From NCBI GenBank assembly GCA_003952965.2, contig CM025849.1, positions 9,316,058-9,380,057 on the forward strand: a stretch of DNA of 64,000 nt, in the 5' to 3' direction. Shown here in pieces: positions 1 through 9,590 of the stretch. A model generated the notes under the pieces. It saw only the letters and a list, made by a program, of their open reading frames with translations. It ran no database searches and was not told the origin of the DNA. This stretch comes from Morella rubra (Eukaryota > Streptophyta > Magnoliopsida > Fagales > Myricaceae). Positions within the stretch are counted from its first letter, which is position 1. Every line of letters starts with the position of its first letter. A program made the translations under genes and the position numbers.

Positions 1-5
1 AAATA

Positions 6-70
6 GTTCTTGCAGATGTTAAAATTTTCAGAGCCTGCTTCCTGTATATATAATAGGAAGATGAATCTAC
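6..70. repeat. Duplicated fragment of the TBL-gene intron
   Basis: These 65 bases match 18483-18550, inside the large intron of the TBL gene, in the same orientation. The only clear differences are a 3-base indel and the first few bases. The match stops abruptly at the same TGAATCTAC on both sides. So the DNA left of asparagine synthetase copy 1 carries a piece of the gene that lies right of copy 2, as expected if the tandem duplication unit included both genes. The window edge hides what lies further left. Confidence 0.85.
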
Positions 71-316
71 TGGGCATGGATCGGTGGCGTTTATATCCAC
101 GCCTTTCCGAGCTTCTGCATATATGCGCTATAAATAGACGCGGCTTGCGATGCGGTGAACCTACGCCTCCAACCATAATACGTGGTGTTCCCTCCTATAC
201 GTGGTTTTCCCTCCTATACCAGCTCTACCACCTTTCTTTATTTCTTTTTGGTTGCTTCCGACAGTTTGTCTTCACATTTGGGCGGTGAAAGAAGGCAGAC
301 TCTCTTCCATTTTCTT

Positions 317-324
317 TATAAATA
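317..324 (+). promoter_or_regulatory. Probable TATA box of asparagine synthetase copy 1
   Basis: TATAAATA lies 48 bases before the ATG at 372, a spacing that fits a short plant 5' leader. A second TATAAATA-like string near 130 is too far upstream to be the obvious choice. The sequence shows only the motif, so activity is an inference. Confidence 0.5.
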
Positions 325-641
325 GCAGAATCCTGTACTCGGTTCTTGTATACTTTGGAGTTTGGATCAAAATGTGTGGAATACTCATTGTTCTTGGTTG
401 CTCTGATGACTCTCAGGCCAAAAGGGTCCGCGTCCTTGAGCTTTCCCGCAGGCAATTTATATTCCTCGACGCTCTCTCGCTTTCTCTCTCTCCTTTTTTG
501 CTAGTTTTCCCTTTTGGGTCATTTATCTGGTCGCTTTCATTTCCTAATCCCATTTCTACTTAATTTGAAGTTATTGGTTTTTCCAACTTCCTTTGAGGTT
601 TAGCAATCCGGAGAAAAATGTGAACTTTATTTGCATGTGAA

Positions 642-1088
642 GTACTTCATTTATTTATTTATTTATAATCAAAACATACTGACTTTCATTCAAACGTACG
701 AAACAAGTCGTGTCAGTTCCAGCATACAACCATGTTAAATCAGAAATATGCTCAAAAGATCGGGGATTACCTCCCAAGTTGAACTGATGAGCAGCGGCCG
801 AACGAGCTAATTGGTGCTCTAACGTATTGTCACCACTGTGGACATGAACAAACTTTAATTTTTGAAACTTCTGCAGCCATTTGTGGAGCTCTGTTACTTC
901 TCTGTGGATTCTCCATTCCGTGCCTGTCGGAAAACTCTTGGCTGCTTTGATGACTAACTCTGAATTACACTCCAGGATGATATTCCCATAACCCCTCCTT
1001 GCTAGCTGCTGTCTCCACTCCTCTTCTTGCCGCTTCTGCATGGTTCTCCCTCCAGTGGAATGGATGCTCCAATCCTCTTTATTTGCAC
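642..1088 (-). mobile_element. 5'-truncated LINE with RNase H remnant, in intron 1
   Basis: A 447-bp insertion is flanked by a perfect 22-bp direct repeat (620-641 and 1089-1110), the target-site duplication expected of target-primed reverse transcription. On the minus strand it ends in an (AAAT)n-like tail (about 648-667). It encodes the end of a plant LINE ORF2: an RNase H-like domain with ILECNSELVIKAA and a C-terminal VHSGDNTLEHQLARSA stretch. Near its 5' end the reading frame shifts, because HWRENHAEAARRGVE is readable only in a second frame. It is a dead copy and provides no host function. Confidence 0.9.
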
Positions 1089-3006
1089 GTGAACTTTATT
1101 TGCATGTGAAAGTTATTACCATTTAATTTCTTTGACGCAGGTTTTTGTTTGCTAGCTCTTGAGTAGTCATCTCCATAGGCTCGCCCCTAATTGGAATTCA
1201 TTCTTTCTCCGTAGCTTTTACACGCTTCCTTGTGATATTTTCAATTCCAGTGCGTCGATTATATTTTTCTTGCGACTTTGATATATAGATTATGAGGTGC
1301 GTTAAACAATGGTATTTAAGGTGGAAAAGGTCTCCAGTTAATTATTACATAAATTCCAAGATGGATAAGGTGTTGGCGTTAGAATTCCTATTGAATGACT
1401 TACTGTGCATGGGGCTATATTTCTTCCCTATCGACGTCTGGACCTGACCATAGTGAGATGTTGGTCCCTTTCTTACGTTATCCTCTGACAGAGCTTGATA
1501 CATCGGGAGAAGTTTTGAGGGAGCAAACCTTCCACTCCGTTAACATTGGTGTTATATGGGGGTCCATCTCACTGTACTATGATTGGGCTTGCATAAAAAT
1601 GGTTTGCATGTAGTATGAACCTGGAACCTGCAACCTGCAACTTTAAATGGCATCCATTTTTGCTTGTTACAGGTTGAAGCACCGTGGTCCAGACTGGAGT
1701 GCGATCTACCAACATGGGGATTGTTATCTGGCTCATCAGCGGCTAGCCATCATTGATCCCGCTTCTGGTGATCAACCTCTGTACAACGAGGACAAGTCAA
1801 TTGTTGTCACGGTAATGTTCCGAAAAGATTTATGACACTGATTTTCAATCATTCAACTTGTTTCCAACATTCATTTTCAAAAGCTTCAGGATTTTGTTTC
1901 TATTTGTAGCTAGCGTGGAGGACAAAGTAGCAAAAAGTATTGCCCTGCATACTGCATATTAGCTTATTCTGTTTTTTTTTCCTGTCTTTGTCGAAAATTG
2001 CCAAATTAGAAAAATTTCCGCTGAACATCAGGTGAATGGAGAGATTTACAATCATGAAGATCTGAGGAAGAGTCTGTCAAATCACAAGTTTCGAACCGGA
2101 AGCGACTGTGATGTCATTGCCCACCTGCTGGGTCACCTTATCAGCATATCTTTGTTACTAATTTGTATCAAAACTTTGATTGTATGAAAGGAAGATGTCC
2201 TTGTTCAACGAATAATAACAGCCTTCCTTATTCTCTCTGTAGTACGAGGAGTATGGAGATATCTTTGTGGACATGTTGGACGGAATGTTCTCTTTTGTGC
2301 TACTGGATACCCGTGACAACAGCTTCATTGTTGCCCGTGATGCTATTGGCATCACTTGCCTCTATATTGGCTGGGGCCTGGATCGTAATGTTTCCAGAAT
2401 GCAGCTTTTGCTGCTGCTGCTTCTGAGTTCGCCTGTTCTGTCTATGATTTCCAATTGAACGTGGTGCTATTAACTTAACCTTATGATATTTTAATTCAGG
2501 CTCGATTTGGATATCGTCAGAACTTAAAGGATTGAACAATGACTGCGAACATTTCGAGTCCTTTCCTCCAGGTCACTTGTACTCGAGCAAAAAAGGCGGA
2601 CTGAGGCGCTGGTATAATCCCCCTTGGTTCTCAGAGGCTGTTCCATCAACCCCATATGATCCACTTGTGCTGAGAAGGGTTTTTGAAAATGTGAGGTTCA
2701 TGAATTGTAGTCCAACAAGACTTTGGTTATTGTCAAAGTTAATCCCACTTTCATAAAATGTTATCTGCCAATGCTTCCTTTACATCGGGGTGGGAGTCGC
2801 AAGAACCTGATCAGCGGGTTCAAGATTTCTTTCCATAAAAGATGAAGGGAAATTTCTCCGACTTTGGCTCATATGCTGAGCGTATTATGTGCAAGCTGCG
2901 ATCAAAAGGCTGATGAGCGACGAGCCTTTCGGTGTTCTGCTGTCCGGAGGCCTTGATCTCTCGTTTGGTTGCCTCTATCACGGCTCGCCACTTGGCTGGA
3001 ACAAAG

Positions 3007-3678
3007 TGATGTGAACCTCACCAAAAATAACGAGACCCAACAACGAAAGGGAACCAAGACCGTTCTAGGAACTGATTCAATGGAAGACCTCGACCCGTTG
3101 TTTAGGAAAACAAGAACCTCGGTATAGAAAGACGCCACAAATGGTGGTGGAAACTCCGTTTGATAAGTAAGATAACGCACGGGAAATCCCGATAAGTTCG
3201 AGGAAGTTCTTCAAAGAACCAAAGAGAATTAAATCCTCACAATTTTAAATAATCAATGTCTGCCAAATTACAAAGTCAAACTCCTATTTAAAGGCTAAAC
3301 ATTACAAGGAAAATAACCCTAACATGGAAACCTAATTAAACCCGAAATAAGATAAGGAAATAATTCCTACACGCCTAAAAACACACAAAGCACCAAAAAT
3401 AATGCCTTGCTTGCTGGACGTCTAAAAGAAGCGCAAGCCATAAAAAAAAGAATTATTTGGGCGCCTAGAATAGAGATCATTCTAGAACTTGAATCAAGGT
3501 GAGCATTCTTTGTGGCCCACGTGGATCATGTTTAATGGGCTTCCACGAATTCGCTTGAGCCCATAACTCTTGAATAAGTCCGTTGAGTACATCTTTGAAT
3601 TTCTTTGCCCGTGCTCTTGTAACTGGCCCAATTGGTACTTGAATGAGATCCTTTGAAATGGTGCCTTGATCTCCATCA
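3007..3678. mobile_element. 672-bp LTR-like insertion in exon 6 of copy 1
   Basis: The insert starts TGATG and ends CATCA, the TG...CA ends of an LTR. It has no long reading frame, so a solo LTR is the simplest reading. Its flanks are odd: the 43 bases before it (2964-3006) are repeated right after it (3679-3721) with three mismatches. LTR elements normally duplicate about 5 bases. Either the exon segment was duplicated before or during insertion, or repair copied it. The element family was not recognised. Confidence 0.7.
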
Positions 3679-3800
3679 TTTGGTTTCCTCTGTCACGGCT
3701 CGCCACTTGGTTGGAACAAAGGCTGCCAAGCAATGGGGAGCACAGCTCCACTCATTTTGCGTGGGCTTAGAGGTGATTTATAATTTTATGTTGACCAATA

Positions 3801-5667
3801 TGTAAGTCCTAGATTAAGGCAACCCCAAGAGGGGGGGGGGGGTGAAATGGGTTTCCAAACTTTTTCGCTTTTAACTCCCAAAATCGTGTTTGTAAAGTAA
3901 AGTCTAATTTAGCACGAGTATATTAAAATAACAAGTAATTAAGTGCTAAATGTAAGGAGTATGGATAGAGAAGGAAACACGTGATTTTAGGTGGTTCGGC
4001 AAACCCGCCTACTTCCACCCCTCAAGCTCCTTCACCGAGCCTTGAAGATTCATGACTATCCCACCTCAGCTATTCAAAATAGGCATACACTCTAGCTTCC
4101 GTGGCCTAGCGGACGAGAACCGTACAAGGGTGGTATTTTATTTCCGCACTTGCGTGCAAGGTGCTTAGACACTCACCACCAAGTGGTTTGTACTCGGACA
4201 GCCGATCCAATACACACAAACTCGTCCAACCACTTGAGAGGAAGGATTTCTCACTTCTTGAATCCTCATACGATAAGCTTGTTAGCCGTATCGACTCATC
4301 GGTTATAGTGATACAAATCTTCTCCCAACGAATGGGATATCGACCTTCTTTTGTGTACTAGGGAGATTACCAGAAGGGATACCAAATCTACTCCCAAAGA
4401 GTAAAGATAATGACAAATTTGCGTAAAGCTCTATCTTCACGTTTAGACTATCCACAATCAAAGACGCCACCAAGGTAGTGAAAGACTTGCGTGTTCTGTG
4501 TACTGTGCATCGAAATCTCGCACTCATTGCTCCATTTCTCAGAGTACATTATGGACATAGTAGAGTGGCACCATAATGTGGAAAGTGTTTTGGAATCATT
4601 TACCCTCATCAAGAATTAATATGAATCCACTCGAATTATAGTTGGTCGTTGGTGAATTGTTTGCTATCCTCACTATCATCGGATTGCCATGCCACAAGAT
4701 GAAGGGTCGTAAAATATAATGGGAACAAAAGAACGCTCTAGGGAATAAAATTTGACACTTACATTCTTTTACCGTCAGACTTATCATCGAGGCCAAGCTA
4801 GCCTGTAATCTCACCGGTATCCAAAGCGGTAAACATAACTGTGGTATTTGACAAGTTCTACAAGGTAGAACCCATAAATAGTTGTATAAGTAACAATACC
4901 ACAGGGGTGTGGCAAAAATTGCGAGACACCAATACTAAAAGGAGCAAAAGCTGAATTTTTTGGAGGTAAATGTTAAGCAGATATCATGTTTTACTCAGCG
5001 CGCCAAAGGAAATTAGAACCACCCACTCCCATGTCCTCTAGGATCTTATCGATCCCGCTTTGGGTCTATACAACTCTTCAAGCGGCGGATACCATCAAGT
5101 TTAACTAAATTTAAATCGCCGTTAAGTAGATACACTCAAATATCTCATTGGTTTGCATCAGTCAGGACATCAGTGCCTTAAGTACACTATAGGATACGCG
5201 ACAAGTGATCGACCGCTACTACATTAAGGAAGATGTTAATAGAGGCTCAGGTCTATTTCAATTAGACCGCTACAATTAAAAAGTCCATTTTTGACGTTTT
5301 TGAAATTCCGCTTCAAAAACCAACTTCCCAAAAGTATAACCAAGGCTTAAGAGTTTATATAGGGATATTTGAAAAATTCTTTAAGCATATATTTGGTTGT
5401 CAAACTTGTGATATGAAGATTATGCACGGTTTGAAAAATATGCAAGTGTGTGTGATTCAAATTCTTGTCAAAAGTGAAATTAAGAGTTACAAGGTTATAC
5501 CCTATAGTCTTGAATCTTCACTTTTGAGCTCCTTGCATCTTCTTGATCTCTTTCTTCAAGTCTTTGGCTCTTTCATCAAAACGTCTTTGTCTTTGAAGAT
5601 GTCCGTTTTATAAACTTGATCCATTTATTGAAATCATCAAAATCTCGATTGTGCACAAAAGCCAACA
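3801..5667 (-). repeat. 3' LTR of the Copia-type element
   Basis: This is the LTR distal to the primer binding site. It is homologous to 7963-9541, with shared segments including AAGAGGGGGGG-GTGAA near the start, GTGGTTCGGC at about 3992, and CTTCCCAAAAGTATAACCAA near 5325. It is about 290 bases longer than its partner. The middle (roughly 4550-5250) aligns poorly and with many indels. The plus-strand end is ...GCCAACA at 5661-5667, next to the polypurine tract. It begins with an 11-13 base G run near 3831. Confidence 0.82.
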
Positions 5668-6545
5668 ATCTCCCCTTTTTGATGATGACAATAAATTGAT
5701 AGTTTTGGGATGACTCCCCCTATCTTTTGCAATTGGACAATCATTTGAAACTTGAGACAAAGCATTAGTAGCCAATATTTATAATTAAATTCAAAAGGAG
5801 AATATATGTCATTAAAAACTATCAACACAGTTCTCCCCTTTGTCACATCAAAAAGACAAAGGAATATGCATTCTAAGAATAACCATCATATGATTCAAAG
5901 GGAATAGAGGCATATAGACATTTAAGAAGTCTCCCCCTTTGGTCAATCAAAAAGTGAATGCATGGATGTAGCTTCAAAAATAATATTTTTCATCCAAAAG
6001 AACAATTTGAGGCTTTCAAATGACAATCATATTGAAATGGTATAGAGGATGACTAATGGGGACTCAAAGTCTATCGCTATTACGATAGTAGCCCACCGAG
6101 TGGGTTTGTACCAACCTCTTAGCTACCAATGATAATTTAAAGGTCATTTTCAACCAAAAAATTTAAGCTCACAAAATCTCATAAAAAAATTCATGATTTT
6201 GAAAAAGTGTTAGCTCATAGAGATGTTCTATCTTTGATAAATGCAAGAAATATGTCAAAGAAAATACATTTGCATTTATAACATCAACCAACAATTTAGA
6301 ACATATTCTCAATCAAGGATGTAGAAGTTTACCAAAGGATTTCCCCTTAGCATTTGTCCTCAAATGTCACAAGCCTTCTTGATAGGCAAGTTTCATCCAA
6401 GTACCATTTATTGCTCCATCCTACAAGAGAATCAAGAAAATTTTTTGGTACCCAAGCTTTCTTGGGTCCTTCGGTGTTAGCCTTGGTTCCTTTTGGAACC
6501 TAAGCTTTCTTGAGAGTCTTGCTCCCAAGTTTCTTTAATGCACAG

Positions 6546-7906
6546 TCAAAAATAAGATGCCATCTTTATTGCAAAAATGCATGTTTGAGTGGGTGCACAA
6601 AATGAATTAGCCTTCACAAAATAATTCTTAAAATATTTTTGGTGAATTGAAGGCTTGTAGCCTAAGCCACTTTTGTCAAAGACACATCTTTGACTATTAA
6701 GAATCAAATCTAAAGATTTCTTTCCTTGAGTAAACTTTTCAAGGATTTTGCTTTGAGAAATAATTTTGCTGTTCAAAGCAACTTTCTCATTTTCAAATTC
6801 TAAAGCTTTTTGTTGGAATAAATCATTTTCTAGCTTTAGAGTATCTCGCTCATTTTTTAATAAATCAATTTCTTTTGAAATCAAAATGAGTTTCTTTTTC
6901 AATGATGTATATTTTGAACCAAGTTTTTCAAATTGACAAAGAAGTTCATCAAAGGCATTTTGAAGTTCAATATATGAAAGTTCAGGTTCATCATCGGAAG
7001 AGTATACCTCATTGTCTTCTAGAGCCATGAAGCACATGTTATTGCGATTTCCCTCATCTTCGGAGGAGGAGGAGCTTTCATCTTAACATTCCAAATGTCT
7101 TTGTTGTAATTTTGAGGCTTCTCTTCTCTTTCTTTCTTTTGAGGAAGTTCTTGAACTTTCTAGTCATCAAGACTATGTCTTCCTCATCGTCATCCTCATT
7201 TTTCGATATATGGATTTGAGAGAGAATCTCATCTTTTCTTGCTCTCATCTTCATTCTCAAGCATTTGGATTTCATGGGTCATAAAGATCCAAAGCTCATC
7301 TAGAGGAAGCTTGGTGAGGTCCTTGGCTTCTTGTATGGCGGTCACTTTGGCCTCCCATGACTTTGGTAGTGACCTAAGGATTTTTCTCACCAAATCGAGT
7401 TAGTATAAGATTTACCAAGCATTCAAGGCATTTATAATTGTGGTAAATCTAGTATACATGACAGTAATGGATTCCTCTGGTGTCATTTTAAACAACTCAT
7501 AATTATGAACAAGCATGTTGATTTTTGACTCTTTAACTTGGCTTGTTCCTTCATATGTAATCTCTAGAGCATGCCAAATTTCCTTAGCATTTGTGCAAGA
7601 AGATATTCTATTAAACTCTCCTCTATCTAAAGCACAATATAATATGTTCATAGCTCTTGCATCTAGAGAGATTTTCTTTTTGTCTAGGTCACTATATTCA
7701 TTTTCATTTTTAAGAGTTTCAATCTCTCCAACTTTCTTTGTGTGAATATGTGACCATTCAATATGCATAACCATAAATCATAATCAATAGATTGAAAAAT
7801 AAATACTCATCCTAACTTTCCAATATGCATAATCACTACCATTAAAGAATGGTGGTCTAAGTGTGGAAAGTCCTTCAACTTGAGTGTTGAAGCTTGAAGT
7901 TGCCAT
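6546..7906 (-). pseudogene. Copia gag remnant
   Basis: The likely start is the ATG at 7906-7904, giving MATSSFNTQVEGLS then RPPFFNGSDYAYWKVRM, the N-terminus typical of Copia gag. A frameshift follows near 7790. The middle (7774-7412) has the UBN2-like gag region with ALDRGEFNRISSC and EIWHALEITYEGT. The next frame ends at 7078. Then DESSSSSEDEG and CFMALEDNEVYSSDDEP lead into a long coiled-coil-like stretch ending at 6546. The CCHC zinc knuckle expected just before the acidic-serine stretch is missing. At least three frame changes make it non-coding now. Confidence 0.85.
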
Positions 7907-7948
7907 TCTCTAACTCAAGATTTTTAAATCTTTGTATAAGAGCACCAA

Positions 7949-7960
7949 GCTCTGATACCA
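7949..7960 (-). other. Primer binding site (tRNA-iMet type)
   Basis: The minus strand reads TGGTATCAGAGC, the standard plant Copia/Gypsy primer site complementary to the 3' end of initiator tRNA-Met. It lies 2 bases inside the 5' LTR edge at 7963. This fixes the element's orientation as minus. Confidence 0.93.
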
Positions 7961-7962
7961 AT

Positions 7963-9541
7963 TGCGAGTCCTAATTAAAAACCCAAGAGGGGGGGGTGAA
8001 TTGGTTTTCCAAACTTTTTTTGCTTTTGACCCCCAAAACCGTGTTTGCAAAGTAAATCTAATTTAGCACAAGTATTTTAAAACAACAAGTAAATAATGTG
8101 CTAAATTTAAGGAGTAGGGATAGAGAAGCAAACACGTGATTTTTAGGTGGTTCAGCAAACCCCCTACATCCACCCTCAAGCTCCTTCACCGAGCCTTGAA
8201 GTTTTTCCACTATCTTCAAATAGTACACTCTAGCTTCCGGGTGCTAGAGAACCGTACAAGTGTTTTCTCGGGCTTAACACTCAAACCCAAGTGGTTTTTC
8301 GGGCTCACCACTCACAACCTAACAAAGCTTGAGATATACCCTCTCTAAGCTTCTTCTTTTAGTGAAACAACCTCACTAAAGGAATCACGTTCTTTTGGAT
8401 AGGGAAGATTGAAGAATAAAACTCTCTCAAAGAATGGATATGAAAATGGAAAGCTCTATCTCTTGTTTCACACAAAGACAAGGATATGAAAGTGTGTTTT
8501 GTGTGAATGATATGAGAAATATAGAATATGAAGGGTTGGGAATATTTCTCAAGTGTAGAAATGATATGTGGTCATTGTGTGTTTTTTTTTGGACGTTATG
8601 AAGGTGTATTTATAGGCCATATATGAAAACTAGTCGTTTATAGCCGTTAGGGGTCAATCTGATAATTTTACTGTTGTACCGGTCGACTGCTTCAACTAGC
8701 TGTTGCTCAACGATCATAAAATTTTAATGTTGTCAAATTTTGTCTCATCAACCGCTACATATAACAGTCGACCGCTATAAATCATTTTCATAAACCTTGT
8801 TCGTCTGGATTTCTCATTAAAAAGTCATTTTCAATTGTGATGCGGTCTTTTAAAAGTCTTTCCCGTTACCCCCGCTTCAAAAACCAACTTCCCAAAAGTA
8901 TAACCAAGGCTGGGAGTTTAATGGATAATTAAACATATTTAGATTTAAGTCATATGTCACTGGGCTAGGGGCCATGAAATTGCTCTTTGTAACAAAGGGA
9001 AAAAAAGACAGAAATTATAATAATAAAAGGGTGCAAATATATTAATATAAATGGTTGAGATAAAAGAGGTACTTATAAGCGTGATAACGTAGGATTATTC
9101 TCGTTTCTAAGAGTGTTTATAGAATTAAAGAATTCAACAGATCACAATTTGTCTGGTGACTGTGCACTACCTCGATGGGAATTCCCATATAGTGTACCAA
9201 AAGTCGTGAGACATCAATAGATACAGTAGTGGATATTGAGATCACAAAAGAGTACTATTATAAAGCAGCAGCACTAAAATATTTGTGTACTTGAAAGAGA
9301 CTACTCAACATCTTATTACTCGGGAGAAGCATACACGTGTGCATCATTTCATTTTGTCTACCGTAATTTGTTTTTGATCATATTTCTGGAGTGGCATATC
9401 TCGACAATATCTATATTCATATCAAAACATTCGTCTTTGTAATTCTGGTAGATGTCCGTTTTAATAAACTGTTGGTTCACACATATATTTATTAGAAATT
9501 TCATCAAAAAATCTTTTGATTGTTGCACAACAATTGCCAAC
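7963..9541 (-). repeat. 5' LTR of the Copia-type element
   Basis: It starts TGCGAGTCC on the plus strand next to the primer binding site and ends ...GCCAAC at 9541, parallel to the other LTR's GCCAACA. The first 900 bases align clearly with 3801 onward. The far end (about 9430-9541) aligns with 5590-5667 through GATGTCCGTTTTA and the CATCAAAA / GATTGTTGCACAA stretch. Roughly 8950-9400 is indel-rich and poorly alignable. Confidence 0.82.
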
Positions 9542-9590
9542 TAGCACATACTATCTCTCATAATTAGCGATATACAAAGGCTGCCCTTGA

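Larger units (their letters stand above)
372..3772 (+). pseudogene. Asparagine synthetase copy 1 (exons 1-6), disrupted
   Basis: This is the 5' half of a glutamine-hydrolysing asparagine synthetase (class-II glutaminase plus ATP-dependent synthetase, cytosolic), which makes asparagine for nitrogen transport. Exon 1 (372-451) begins MCGI, and its Cys2 is the glutaminase nucleophile. Exon 2 (1673-1811) has HRGPDW and [11 protein letters not shown]. Exon 3 (2032-2127) has NGEIYNHE. Exon 4 is 2243-2384, exon 5 is 2500-2690, and exon 6 starts at 2895 with [10 protein letters not shown]. Exons 3-5 have exactly the lengths of their copy 2 counterparts (96, 142, 191). Breaks: intron 1 would start with GC instead of GT, the exon 3 donor is CT where copy 2 has GT, the acceptor before exon 6 reads AA instead of AG, and exon 6 is split at 3006 by a 672-bp insertion. 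Intron 1 holds a LINE fragment. Pseudogene status is firm because several independent lesions agree. Confidence 0.9.
3801..9541 (-). mobile_element. Non-autonomous Copia-type LTR retrotransposon (gag only)
   Basis: Two related LTRs (3801-5667 and 7963-9541) bracket about 2.3 kb of internal DNA on the minus strand. Directly inside the 5' LTR, the plus strand reads GCTCTGATACCA (7949-7960), the complement of an initiator-tRNA-Met primer binding site. Just inside the 3' LTR, AAAAAGGGGAGATTG (minus strand) is a plausible polypurine tract. The internal part has only a broken Copia-type gag. No protease, integrase, reverse transcriptase or RNase H motif is visible, so it would depend on a partner element. 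It sits in intron 6 of asparagine synthetase copy 1: intron-6-like sequence ends at about 3800 and resumes near 9591. No convincing 5-bp target duplication remains. Confidence 0.88.

Noticed and set aside
655-1041. RNase H-like frame as a host gene
   Set aside because: It lies between perfect 22-bp target duplications with an A-rich tail, so it is a LINE fragment.
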